From: a virus
Virus record (IMG/VR): IMGVR_UViG_3300027749_000394
Span: 1 to 28,718 of that record
Strand: one strand, 5' to 3'
Length of the DNA: 28,718 nucleotides
Both the position numbers and the translations under genes were made by a program. The notes below the pieces were generated by a model that made no database searches, was not told where the DNA came from, and saw nothing but the letters and a program-made list of their open reading frames with translations. Shown piece after piece: positions 1 to 6,848 of the stretch (position 1 is the stretch's first letter; each line of letters opens with the position of its first letter).

Positions 1-180
1 ATAGATTTTCGTATTGGTGAGCCACATGAACTAATGGCTTTGGAGGATAATACAAGGATATTCAATATATTGAAAAAGTATAATGGTGTGCCTAATGATT
101 ATAATGCAGAGGAAGTAGAAAAGATTAAAGCCCAAGCAGTGCCTCAAGTAGAGGCTCTTCCTAAAGAAGATTCTGAGTAA
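1..180 (+). CDS. C-terminal end of an unidentified gene (5' partial)
   Basis: The frame is open from the first base of the window and stops with TAA at 178-180, giving the last 59 residues of a protein whose start lies outside the window. The visible part is hydrophilic, with an acidic tail that ends EDSE and contains a short Gln/Val/Pro stretch. No domain is recognisable. It reads in the same direction as the late virion genes that follow and sits just ahead of the small protein that, in this kind of phage, often lies near the capsid gene. It is therefore probably a head gene product, but that is inference from position only. Confidence 0.6.
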   Translation: MDFRIGEPHELMALEDNTRIFNILKKYNGVPNDYNAEEVEKIKAQAVPQVEALPKEDSE

Positions 181-199
181 CTACAACATAGAGAATAAT

Positions 200-355
200 A
201 TGACTATTTTATCTGATAAATACCCACAAATTAAACCAGCACCTGCAGCTAACACTTCAGGTTATCCTCAAAAGGACATTAAAACTACTGGTGTAAAAAC
301 TCGTGGTAACGGCGCTGCAACAAAAGGCGTAACGGCTCGTGGGCCAATGGCGTAA
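200..355 (+). CDS. Small conserved phage protein, 51 aa, GAATKG motif
   Basis: An ATG at 200 opens a 51-codon frame ending in TAA at 353-355, only three bases before the next gene. The N-terminal half is polar and Pro/Ala-rich. The C-terminal half is basic and Gly-rich and contains KTRGNGAATKG and ends ARGPMA. From memory, short proteins with this kind of Gly-Ala-Ala-Thr-Lys-Gly tail are common between capsid and adaptor genes in aquatic podoviruses, but no function has been set for them. The high content of Lys/Arg, Gly and Thr and the lack of hydrophobic core point to a disordered virion or DNA-contacting peptide. It is too short for ordinary ORF cut-offs; tight packing between neighbours and the recognisable motif support it. 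Confidence 0.65.
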   Translation: MTILSDKYPQIKPAPAANTSGYPQKDIKTTGVKTRGNGAATKGVTARGPMA

Positions 356-358
356 CCT

Positions 359-994
359 ATGAATTACGCCGCGTTAGTTACAGCAATTTGTAATTATACA
401 GAAACTACAGAACAATCTTTTGTAGTCAACATACCCAACTTTGTTAATATTGCAGAAGAACGTATATATAATACTGTTCAGCTACCTGCTATACGTAGAA
501 ACGTGCTAAGTAATACTATCACTGGACTAAAGTACTTGCAGCTTCCTGATGACTACCTAGCCACTTTTTCACTAGCTGTAGTTGATACTACGGGTTCGCA
601 GCAGTTCCTTATAGATAAGGACGTTAACTTTATTAGAGAAGCCTACCCTAACCCTGCAAGTCAAGGACTACCTAAATATTTTGCTCAGTTTGATGAAGCT
701 ACTATAATTTTTGGCCCTACACCAGACCAAACCTACCAAGTTGAACTGCATGAGTATTATTACCCAGAGTCTATTGTGACTGCGGGTACGTCTTGGGTAG
801 GGGATAATTTTGAATCGGTATTGCTATACGGGTGTTTACGAGAAGCAGCTGTGTACCAAAAAGGTGAGGCCGATATAATTGCTAACTACGAACAAAAATA
901 CCAAGAGTCTATGGGGCTACTCAAATTGTTGGGCGATGGAAAAGAACGCAGAACAGCATACCGTGATGGGCAAGTTAGATTGCCGGTCTCCTAA
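359..994 (+). CDS. Putative head-to-tail adaptor protein
   Basis: This 211-aa protein resembles the adaptor (tail tubular A / gp6-like) proteins that form a ring under the portal of podoviruses. The N-terminal part (residues about 1-50) is predicted helical, with the pattern 'IPNFVNIAEERIY', which is typical of these proteins. A middle beta-rich section follows (LQLPDDYLATFSL), with a GPTPDQTYQVELHEYYYP strand pair. The C-terminal helix carries LLYGCLREAAVYQKGE and EQKYQESM, the usual ending of this family. It sits three bases after the 51-aa gene and ahead of the tail and fibre genes, as expected for an adaptor. The exact family is an assignment from pattern memory; the alternative is another small neck protein. 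Confidence 0.6.
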   Translation: MNYAALVTAICNYTETTEQSFVVNIPNFVNIAEERIYNTVQLPAIRRNVLSNTITGLKYLQLPDDYLATFSLAVVDTTGSQQFLIDKDVNFIREAYPNPASQGLPKYFAQFDEATIIFGPTPDQTYQVELHEYYYPESIVTAGTSWVGDNFESVLLYGCLREAAVYQKGEADIIANYEQKYQESMGLLKLLGDGKERRTAYRDGQVRLPVS

Positions 995-1017
995 CACATA
1001 TAATATAAGGTACTACT

Positions 1018-1467
1018 ATGGCTATAACACAAAGCTTATCGACTACTTTTAAAGTAGGTTTATTTGACGGCATACATAATTTTGGTATTGGTGTCATACG
1101 TGCATCTACTGCACAAGACGTATTTAAGATAGCACTGTACACTTCTAGTGCAACACTAGATGCAACTACAACAGCTTACACAACATCAAATGAAGTATCG
1201 GGCGTAGGTTATACAGCTGGGGGTATTGCACTAACAGTATCTACCCCACCTACATCTACAAGCACAACAGCTTTTATATCTTTTGCTGTTGCGTCATGGC
1301 CCTCTGCATCAATAACTGCAAGAGGCGCACTAATTTATAACAGTTCTCAAGGTAATGTTGCTGTAGCTGTGCTGGACTTTGGTTCCGATAAAACATCTAC
1401 AACAGGGACTTTTTCAGTTATATTTCCAACAGCTGATAGCACCAGTGCTATAATACGCTTAGCATAA
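1018..1467 (+). CDS. Putative small virion protein, beta-rich, 149 aa
   Basis: An AAGG ribosome site lies about 8 bases before the ATG. The 149-aa product is rich in Thr, Ser, Ala and small hydrophobics and has an alternating pattern typical of a beta-sandwich, with no Cys. Similar short Thr/Ser-rich proteins ending in a pattern like 'FPTADSTSAIIRLA' occur among tail and decoration genes of aquatic phages, where they are annotated as hypothetical or virion proteins. It lies between the adaptor and a fibre-like protein, which fits a tail or decoration role. I cannot name a function. No signal peptide or membrane segment is seen. Confidence 0.5.
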   Translation: MAITQSLSTTFKVGLFDGIHNFGIGVIRASTAQDVFKIALYTSSATLDATTTAYTTSNEVSGVGYTAGGIALTVSTPPTSTSTTAFISFAVASWPSASITARGALIYNSSQGNVAVAVLDFGSDKTSTTGTFSVIFPTADSTSAIIRLA

Positions 1468-1480
1468 TCGGGAGAACATA

Positions 1481-2533
1481 ATGGCACTAGTATTAGCAGA
1501 CAGAGTTCGAGAAGCAAGTACTTCTATAGGTACCGGAGCACTTGTACTTTCAGGAGCAATAAGCGGATATCAGTCTTTTTCAGCAGCTATTGGTAACACT
1601 AACACAACGTACTATGGGGTTACTAACTCAGGCACAGCTGAGTGGGAAGTTGGTTTAGGTACAATCAGTGCGGGCCTTTTAACTAGAACTACTATATTTG
1701 CTTCTAGTAATGGGGGTGCAGCTGTTGTATTTACCACAGGCACTAAAGATGTATTTTGTACATATCCTGCAAGTAGAGCTATTAACTTAGATGCCTCTAG
1801 CAATGCTGTTGGTTTAGGAACACCCGCTGCGTTTGTTGCAACTAATGTGACTGGATTACCCTTAACTACTGGTGTTACTGGAACTTTGCCCGTTGCTAAC
1901 GGGGGTACAGGCGCAATAACAATACCACTTAATAATGTTATTTTAGGCAACGGAACATCTGCTCCTCAAGCTGTAGCACCCGGTACTACAGGTAACGTGC
2001 TTACATCAAATGGTACAACATGGCAGTCTACTGCAGGGGCAACCCCAGCAAACCCAACAGCTACAATAACTGGCGCTGCGATCAATGGTACTGCTACTAC
2101 TTTTATGCGGTCAGACGCAGTACCTGCTTTTGCACTAACTATTGCACAACTTAACACAGCGGTATCTGATGCAGATGTGGCTATCTCTACATCAGCCCAA
2201 ACTTTTACTGGTGGACAGCGCGGAGCAGTAACAGCACTTACATCAAGCGCCGCAGCAATAGCTATTAACCTTGCAACTAATAACAACTTTAGTCACACCA
2301 CCTCAGAAAATACTACTTTATCAGCACCATCAAGCCCAGTGGCTGGACAGTCTGGCGTTATAACTATTACTCAAGGGGCAACCGCTAGAACCTTAGCATA
2401 TAATACGTTTTGGAAGTTCCCTGGTGGAACAGTGCCATCATTAACTGCAACAGTGGGCGCGGTAGATGTGTTTGTTTATAATGTTGAATCGGCTACCAGA
2501 GCTACATGCCAATTAATTAAGGATGTGAGATGA
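1481..2533 (+). CDS. Tail fibre-like protein
   Basis: The first about 110 residues match a domain often found at the start of phage fibre or baseplate-attached proteins: DRVREAST...SIGTG, then GYQSFSAAI, EWEVGLG and GTKDVFCTYPA. After this come the linker motifs LPVANGGTG and TGNVLTSNGTTWQST, which are hallmark repeats of trimeric phage fibre shafts. The C-terminal part (about residues 250-350) is a beta-rich domain with TLSAPSSPVAGQSG and LAYNTFWKFPGG, a pattern also seen at fibre ends. The gene overlaps the next by ATGA (2530-2533), so fibre and propeller are likely made together. Role: adhesion or fibre attachment at the cell surface. The fold is clear from motifs; the receptor is unknown. 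Confidence 0.75.
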   Translation: MALVLADRVREASTSIGTGALVLSGAISGYQSFSAAIGNTNTTYYGVTNSGTAEWEVGLGTISAGLLTRTTIFASSNGGAAVVFTTGTKDVFCTYPASRAINLDASSNAVGLGTPAAFVATNVTGLPLTTGVTGTLPVANGGTGAITIPLNNVILGNGTSAPQAVAPGTTGNVLTSNGTTWQSTAGATPANPTATITGAAINGTATTFMRSDAVPAFALTIAQLNTAVSDADVAISTSAQTFTGGQRGAVTALTSSAAAIAINLATNNNFSHTTSENTTLSAPSSPVAGQSGVITITQGATARTLAYNTFWKFPGGTVPSLTATVGAVDVFVYNVESATRATCQLIKDVR

Positions 2534-3564
2534 TAGTTGGAGGAACACCTTTGTTGCTAAACGGTTCTACGGGTAGCTCTAATTGTATAGCGGTCGTACA
2601 TGATGCCACCCCATTTATTTCTGCTTATCCATGGTCAACTTCAGGTTTTGGTACTAAATTCACTAACCCAGCTACTTTGCCTGCGGGTACGGGTGCTGGT
2701 GTAGCTTTTTCACCCGCTGGCACAGAAATAGCGGCCGCACATGCTACATCACCTTATATTTCTGCTTATCCATGGTCAACTTCAGGTTTTGGTACTAAGT
2801 TTGCTGATCCTGCTACTTTGCCTGCGGGTACGAGTACTGGTGTAGCTTTTTCACCCGCTGGCACAGAAATAGCGGTCTCACATGGTGGACCACCTGACGT
2901 TTCAGCTTATCCATGGTCAACTTCAGGGTTTGGTACTAAGTTTGCTGATCCTGCTACATTACCTACGGGTACGGGTTATGACGTAGCTTTTTCACCCGCT
3001 GGCACAGAAATAGCGGTCGCACATGTTACAACACCTTATGTTACTGCTTACTCATGGTCAACTTCAGGTTTTGGTACTAAATTCACTAACCCAGCTACAT
3101 TACCTACGGGTAATGGTGGCGGCATAGCTTTTTCACCCGCGGGCACAGAAATAGCAGTCGCACACAATACATCACCTTATATTTCTGCTTATCCATGGTC
3201 AACTTCAGGTTTTGGTACTAAATTCACTAACCCAGCTACATTACCTACGGGTTTTGGTACTGAGGTTGCTTTTTCACCCGCTGGCACAGAAATAGCGGTC
3301 TCACATGGTACAACACCTTATGTTACTGCTTACCCATGGTCTAGTTCTGGCTTCGGTACTAAATTCACTAACCCAGCTACATTACCTACGGGTGTTACGG
3401 GTAATGGGGTTGCTTTTTCACCCGCTGGCACAGAAATAGCGGTCTCACATGGTACAACACCTTATGTTACTGCTTACTCATGGTCTAGTTCTGGCTTCGG
3501 CACTAAGTTTGCTGATCCTGCTACATTACCTACGGGTGCTGGTTATGGCGTAGCTTTTTCATAA
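2530..3564 (+). CDS. Seven-bladed beta-propeller protein, probable adhesin
   Basis: The 344-aa protein is almost wholly made of seven near-identical units of 47-48 aa starting at residue 30. Each runs through AYPWSTSGFGTKF, then PATLPTG, then VAFSPAGTEIAV and H. The N-terminal 29 residues include NCIAVVHDATPF, which equals the end of a unit, while the last unit stops at VAFS. The ends therefore complement each other: seven YPWS/YSWS motifs, seven VAFS or IAFS motifs and seven IAxxH motifs. This is how a closed WD40-like propeller with 'velcro' closure is built. It is ATGA-coupled to the fibre gene and followed by short fibre-region genes, so host recognition is the most likely job. Varying residues fall in loops such as GTGAG, GTSTG, GTGYD and NGGG. 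A sugar-binding or scaffold role is the alternative. Confidence 0.75.
   Translation: MIVGGTPLLLNGSTGSSNCIAVVHDATPFISAYPWSTSGFGTKFTNPATLPAGTGAGVAFSPAGTEIAAAHATSPYISAYPWSTSGFGTKFADPATLPAGTSTGVAFSPAGTEIAVSHGGPPDVSAYPWSTSGFGTKFADPATLPTGTGYDVAFSPAGTEIAVAHVTTPYVTAYSWSTSGFGTKFTNPATLPTGNGGGIAFSPAGTEIAVAHNTSPYISAYPWSTSGFGTKFTNPATLPTGFGTEVAFSPAGTEIAVSHGTTPYVTAYPWSSSGFGTKFTNPATLPTGVTGNGVAFSPAGTEIAVSHGTTPYVTAYSWSSSGFGTKFADPATLPTGAGYGVAFS
2617..3561 (+). repeat. In-frame tandem DNA repeat, 141-144 bp unit, seven copies
   Basis: Six full units and one shortened unit follow each other with no gap, with units starting at 2617, 2758 and onward. They are very alike at DNA level, including synonymous positions, for example 'tcaacttcaggttttggtac' in most units. 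Some units carry a second variant ('tctagttctggcttcggcac') in units 6 and 7, so subtypes have been copied as blocks. Variation gathers in two short stretches per unit. The stop codon follows exactly after TTTTCA, the same point at which other units go on with CCCGCT. Recent unit duplication or gene conversion is the simplest reading. Confidence 0.9.
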
Positions 3565-3580
3565 ATAGGAACTAAAAATA

Positions 3581-3886
3581 ATGATTTATACACAATTACC
3601 CCAAACATATTGCGATGATGTACTGGCAGAAGCTATCTATGGTCGCGAAGTAGAGTTTTTTCATTACGATTTTGACCGTAATAACTTTACTAAACTACTA
3701 GAAGATATGCCTAGCGGAGCATACCGAGACGATATTGAAAACCGACTGGTTGGAACTATTGAGCAAATGCATAATGTGGAGTCAATTTATAATGCTTTAA
3801 TATCTCAAATAACCAACCAAGAAGCACATGACGCGGCAGTGTTACGCACAACCGAAAAAAGGATAAACCATGTTCCTACTAAATAA
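3581..3886 (+). CDS. Hypothetical protein in the fibre region, 101 aa
   Basis: The 101-aa product is mostly helical and acidic, with REVEFFHYDFDRNNFTKLL near residue 25-45 and two longer helices after it (RLVGTIEQMHNVESIYNALI). I recall similar short proteins ahead of tail-fibre chaperone genes in aquatic phages but know no function. The end overlaps the start of the next gene by 17 bases (3870-3886), which suggests the two are translated together. A role in fibre folding or assembly is possible from position only. There are no membrane segments; the single Cys is near the N-terminus. Confidence 0.5.
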   Translation: MIYTQLPQTYCDDVLAEAIYGREVEFFHYDFDRNNFTKLLEDMPSGAYRDDIENRLVGTIEQMHNVESIYNALISQITNQEAHDAAVLRTTEKRINHVPTK

Positions 3887-4292
3887 CACTAAGGTTCACC
3901 AAGACATTCAACGCACTATTGACGATGTTCAATATCCAGCTGGCTGGTTTAGTCACGATGCTGAAGCAAGAGCTAAAGTTGGCATGATCGAAGTGCCTGA
4001 CATTATCCGACCTGATGATGATCTTTTTATATCAGTTGAAAATCCAGACGGTAGTTATACCTCAACCGCTCGGACAGATGAGGACATAGCAGGGATTAAA
4101 CTTCAAAAAGATACACAACAAGCCTTAGCAGTTCGGCAAACTCGTAACGATAAACTCAAAGATAGCGACTGGACTCAACTTATTGACAGCACAGCAGACA
4201 AGACTTTATGGGCTGCTTATCGTCAAACCTTGCGTGACATATCATCTCAAACGGGTTTTCCTTGGGACATAACATGGCCTGAGCAACCATGA
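3870..4292 (+). CDS. Phage tail (fibre) assembly chaperone-like protein
   Basis: The C-terminal half (about residues 90-140) carries the pattern known from the phage tail assembly chaperone family that follows fibre genes: a helix with RQTRNDKLKDSDWTQL, then WAAYRQTLRDI and TGFPWDITWPEQP. The N-terminal half is variable, as usual in this family, with a section PDIIRPDDDLFISVENPDG. Such proteins help fibre or adhesin subunits fold and trimerise and are usually not part of the final particle. The place just after fibre and propeller genes fits. The start lies in the end of the previous gene, and its stop overlaps the holin start by ATGA, so it links the fibre group to the lysis cassette. Confidence 0.7.
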   Translation: MFLLNNTKVHQDIQRTIDDVQYPAGWFSHDAEARAKVGMIEVPDIIRPDDDLFISVENPDGSYTSTARTDEDIAGIKLQKDTQQALAVRQTRNDKLKDSDWTQLIDSTADKTLWAAYRQTLRDISSQTGFPWDITWPEQP

Positions 4293-4456
4293 AACTAGGC
4301 ATAGACTTAAAACAAGCATCTACACAACGTGGTCTAATATGGGTGCTTACTGCTATTGTAGGCGCTGTTTTATTATATCAGGGCAAATCTATAGACCAAC
4401 TTTTATTGCTCGCTGGCGGCGTTGCTGGTGGGCTAGGATTAATGGTGAGCGACTAA
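4289..4456 (+). CDS. Putative holin, 55 aa
   Basis: A short frame with ATG at 4289 (ATGA overlap with the chaperone stop) ends at TAA 4454-4456, whose last base is the first base of the i-spanin start. The product has a basic, polar N-terminus (MKLGIDLKQASTQRG), a hydrophobic segment WVLTAIVGAVLLY, a short polar turn QGKSID, and a second hydrophobic segment LLLLAGGVAGGLGLMV. This is the layout of a two-membrane-segment holin. Its place directly before spanin and endolysin genes makes a holin by far the best guess. It would open the inner membrane at lysis time so that the cytoplasmic endolysin, which has no export signal, can reach the wall. No antiholin dual start is seen. Confidence 0.7.
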   Translation: MKLGIDLKQASTQRGLIWVLTAIVGAVLLYQGKSIDQLLLLAGGVAGGLGLMVSD

Positions 4457-4935
4457 TGACTTATATATTTGCTGCTATTGCTTTAAGTGCTTTTTTGGCT
4501 GGTTTTGGAATAGCCCACCAGATTGATAAAGCTGAGATACAAGAGATGTCTAATGGCATTGATGCCTTACATAGGGAAGCTGAAGCAACGATTGCCACAC
4601 TAACAGAGCAAGCCGATAAAGAACATGAAAAGGCGCTTAATGCTAACAAACAACTAGAGGATGCAAATGTATCGACAATCAATGCTATTAATAGTCAGCG
4701 TGATGATTTTAAGTCTAAGCGCATGTACGACACCCATAGGAAAAGTAGTAATTGCCCCCCAACAGCAGGTAGTAATACCACAAGCACTACTAGCACCGCC
4801 GAATATGCTCCCGAACTTTCAAACGAGCTTACAGAATTTCTCAAAGCAGAAGCTTACCGAGCAGACGAAATAAGTGCCTATGCTGTGTTGTGCAAGTCTT
4901 TTGTTGTTGATAATAACTGCGGAGTACCTAAATGA
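4456..4935 (+). CDS. Inner-membrane spanin (i-spanin, Rz-like)
   Basis: The start at 4456 is chosen over an upstream in-frame ATG at 4339 because it directly overlaps the holin stop (TAATG) and gives a proper N-terminal membrane anchor: MTYIFAAIALSAFLAGFGIA. The rest, about 135 residues, is periplasmic, charged and helical (residues about 22-75 with AEIQEMSNGIDALHREAEA and EQADKEHEKALNANKQLED), as expected for the coiled coil of an i-spanin. Length 159 aa is close to lambda Rz (153 aa). A second gene, the o-spanin, lies fully inside it in another frame. The pair would join inner and outer membrane and fuse them at the last step of lysis. The stop overlaps the endolysin start by ATGA. Confidence 0.8.
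   Translation: MTYIFAAIALSAFLAGFGIAHQIDKAEIQEMSNGIDALHREAEATIATLTEQADKEHEKALNANKQLEDANVSTINAINSQRDDFKSKRMYDTHRKSSNCPPTAGSNTTSTTSTAEYAPELSNELTEFLKAEAYRADEISAYAVLCKSFVVDNNCGVPK
4661..4873 (+). CDS. Outer-membrane spanin lipoprotein (o-spanin, Rz1-like), nested in the i-spanin gene
   Basis: This 70-aa frame lies wholly within the i-spanin gene in the +1 frame. The product begins with a basic N-region and hydrophobic core (MYRQSMLLIVSVMILSL), then the lipobox LSAC with Cys22, so signal peptidase II would release a mature lipoprotein of 49 residues. The mature part is Pro/Gln-rich (CTTPIG, APQQQ, IPQALLAPP, LPN), as in Rz1 proteins. Position within Rz, small size, lipobox and Pro content together make the call firm. 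A second ATG two codons in (4667) could be the real start. Position +2 after the Cys is Thr rather than Asp, which fits sorting to the outer membrane. Confidence 0.85.
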   Translation: MQMYRQSMLLIVSVMILSLSACTTPIGKVVIAPQQQVVIPQALLAPPNMLPNFQTSLQNFSKQKLTEQTK

Positions 4936-5378
4936 AGATTGGTGATGCAGGAGTAGCTTTAATAAAAGAATTTGAGGGGTTTAGAAAAGCCCCGTATTTA
5001 TGCAGTGCAGGTGTACCTACCATAGGGTTTGGCTCTACATTGTATGCGGATGGTAGGAAAGTAAGGCTCTGTGATATATCTATATCTGAAGCAGCAGCCC
5101 TAGAGCTACTACATAGTACCTTGCATAAATACGAACAGACAGTAGGTAAGGTAATTAATGCTCCCTTGACACAGAATCAATTTGATGCTTGCGTCTGTTT
5201 GTGCTATAACATAGGGCAAGGGAACTTTGCTGCATCTACCCTAGTAAGAGAGATAAATAAAGGTGCGCCCAGTGAAGATACTAGTGCACAGTTCTTACGT
5301 TGGAATAAAGCAATGGGGGTTGTCTCTGCTGGTTTATCCCGTAGGCGCAAGGCCGAACAAAAACTATACCTGAGTTAA
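4932..5378 (+). CDS. Endolysin, GH24 lysozyme (E-C-T type)
   Basis: The 148-aa product has the hallmarks of T4/P22-type lysozymes, which cut the MurNAc-GlcNAc bond of peptidoglycan. The N-terminal sequence LIKEFEGFRKAPYL leads to VPTIGFGS. Catalytic spacing E-x8-D/C-x5-T is kept: Glu15, Cys24, Thr30, with Cys at the place where T4 has Asp20. The middle contains LTQNQFDACVCLCYNIG, matching the family pattern 'QfDALvsfaFNvG', and the end has GLSRRRKAEQKLY, the usual 'GLxxRRxaExxLy'. There is no signal peptide and no SAR anchor, so it is a cytoplasmic enzyme needing the holin. It completes the holin-spanins-endolysin cassette. Confidence 0.92.
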   Translation: MKIGDAGVALIKEFEGFRKAPYLCSAGVPTIGFGSTLYADGRKVRLCDISISEAAALELLHSTLHKYEQTVGKVINAPLTQNQFDACVCLCYNIGQGNFAASTLVREINKGAPSEDTSAQFLRWNKAMGVVSAGLSRRRKAEQKLYLS

Positions 5379-5390
5379 AAGGCTACACAT

Positions 5391-5834
5391 ATGCTTGGTT
5401 TTGATTCGTTTTCAGAGTACCCAATATCAACTCTTACAGGCGTTACGTTTGTTGGCGTAAGCGGCGTTTATGCGACAGGGTATGTAGGTACAGTACTTTC
5501 AGATGCAGGTGCAGATGCTCCAGTTGTAGGTACAGGCGCTCAAACTTATTTAGGTACCCAAACAACAAACGCAGGTGCAAGTGCATATATTACAGGCCTA
5601 CCTGCAACTCTCTACTTAGGTATTATCAATGGTAACGCTACTCAGGTTAATTCTTGGGTTGACATTATTACAAATACTTCAGGTAATTACGTAGTTGATG
5701 AGGGCCCTATGTTTGGGGGAGCTTCTTTTTCTAGTATACCCCTTTCTAGTAATACTCAATCAATACACAGTGCTCCAACACCAAATGCATGGGTTGATGT
5801 CAACGTGACACAACTTCCTAACTGGCACGTATAA
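5391..5834 (+). CDS. Hypothetical protein after the lysis cassette, 147 aa
   Basis: The product starts MLGFDSFSEYPISTL, a beginning I associate with short virion-associated proteins of aquatic phages, followed by a long beta-rich Gly/Thr/Ala section with several 'GT-YLGT' and 'YITGLPATLYLG' stretches. The last third has SWVDIITNTSGNY and ends NAWVDVNVTQLPNWHV, where 'WVD' occurs twice. No Cys, no membrane segment and no signal peptide are seen. It lies 12 bases after the endolysin and just before the tail-collar gene, so a fibre or tail-surface role is the best guess. I do not recognise a named family. Confidence 0.45.
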   Translation: MLGFDSFSEYPISTLTGVTFVGVSGVYATGYVGTVLSDAGADAPVVGTGAQTYLGTQTTNAGASAYITGLPATLYLGIINGNATQVNSWVDIITNTSGNYVVDEGPMFGGASFSSIPLSSNTQSIHSAPTPNAWVDVNVTQLPNWHV

Positions 5835-5843
5835 ACCCTAAAT

Positions 5844-5858
5844 AAGGAGGCTATTTTG
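5844..5858 (+). promoter_or_regulatory. Strong ribosome binding site and TTG start of the tail-collar gene
   Basis: AAGGAGG at 5844-5850 is a near-complete Shine-Dalgarno sequence, five bases ahead of TTG at 5856-5858. No ATG in this frame gives the complete conserved N-terminus (PSTYSPSLRLELI), so the TTG is the start. Confidence 0.8.
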
Positions 5859-6848
5859 CCTAGTACATATTCACCCTCGCTGCGCTTAGAACTTATAGGT
5901 GCTGGTGAGCAGATCGGATCATGGAACACAACCACTAACTCAAACTTAGGTACGCTACTAGAGCAGTCTATTGTTGGTGTTATTTCTGTTGCTATGGCTA
6001 ATGCTAACTATACACTGACTAATCTTAATGGCGCAACTGATGAGGCTAGACAAGCTGTGCTTGTTGCTACTGGTACTAACACCGCCGTTAGAGATATTAT
6101 TGCCCCGCTTGTTAAAAAAGTATACGTTGTAAAAAACAATACTGTCGGTGGGTTTGCCATTAATGTTAGAGCAGTTTCAGGCACTTCTGCAAGTGTTCCT
6201 TTTGGAGCTAGTCAGATTGTATACTGTGATGGTGTTAATTTTACTGTAGTGCTTAACGAAATAATGGTAAGTGCTGGTTCAGGTATATCTGTTAACACCG
6301 TAGGCACAGTTGCTACGGTTACTAATGCAGGGGTTAAAACTATTGCTGGCAGTACAGGTATTACGTTATCTGCAGCTTCTGGTGATGTTACAGTTACTAA
6401 TGCTGGGGTCTTAACTGTTAATGGCGCTGTTGGGGCTATTGTAGGCACGTTTTTTCCATCGGGCGGCATTATTATGTGGTCTGGCTCTATTGGTGGTATT
6501 CCTGCAGGGTGGTTCTTGTGTAACGGACTTAATGGCACACCAAATTTACAAGATCGCTTTATTATAGGTGCAGGTAGTAGTTACGCTGTTGCTGCTATTG
6601 GTGGCACTGCCGATGCTATTGTTGTTGCTCACGCACATACACTTAATGATGCAGGGCACACGCACTCCTATAACACATCTTCTGCTACAACAACTGCAAC
6701 TGCTGGGAGTACAACTGTCCTAACAACACAAGCGGCTACTACAACAGGCTCGACCACAACAGGTATCACCGTTAACGCTACAGGTGCATCAGGCACAGGT
6801 GCTAACATACCTCCTTACTTTGCATTAGCCTATATCCAAAAATCATGA
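5856..6848 (+). CDS. Tail fibre protein with phage tail collar domain
   Basis: The 330-aa protein begins PSTYSPSLRLELIGAGEQIGSWNTTTN, a start very common in fibre proteins of marine and freshwater phages. The middle (about residues 130-200) holds repeated TVTNAGV elements typical of fibre shafts (GTVATVTNAGVKTIAGSTGITLS, then DVTVTNAGVLTV). From about residue 203 the tail collar domain follows: GGIIMWSG, IPAGWFLCNG, TPNLQDRFIIGAG, then HAHTLNDAGHTHSY, with His pairs that may bind metal as in the T4 short fibre, and the ending NIPPYFALAYIQKS. It probably forms a short or side fibre that touches the receptor. The stop overlaps the next small gene by ATGA. Confidence 0.85.
   Translation: MPSTYSPSLRLELIGAGEQIGSWNTTTNSNLGTLLEQSIVGVISVAMANANYTLTNLNGATDEARQAVLVATGTNTAVRDIIAPLVKKVYVVKNNTVGGFAINVRAVSGTSASVPFGASQIVYCDGVNFTVVLNEIMVSAGSGISVNTVGTVATVTNAGVKTIAGSTGITLSAASGDVTVTNAGVLTVNGAVGAIVGTFFPSGGIIMWSGSIGGIPAGWFLCNGLNGTPNLQDRFIIGAGSSYAVAAIGGTADAIVVAHAHTLNDAGHTHSYNTSSATTTATAGSTTVLTTQAATTTGSTTTGITVNATGASGTGANIPPYFALAYIQKS

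Noticed and set aside
999-1004. TATAAT as -10 box before the 149-aa gene
   Set aside because: No acceptable -35 box is found 16-18 bases upstream (best is TAGATT or TTAGAT).
1612-2286. Two minus-strand frames opposite the fibre gene
   Set aside because: Ala/Val/Pro-rich shadows of Thr/Ala/Gly codons on the plus strand; no ribosome sites.
2530-3564. Variable region of a diversity-generating retroelement
   Set aside because: No reverse transcriptase or template repeat is in the window, and differences between units are not limited to adenine positions.
4339-4455. Upstream in-frame extension of the i-spanin (MGAYCYCRRCFI start)
   Set aside because: It overlaps the holin gene and would place a Cys/Arg-rich stretch before the membrane anchor; the TAATG start at 4456 is better.
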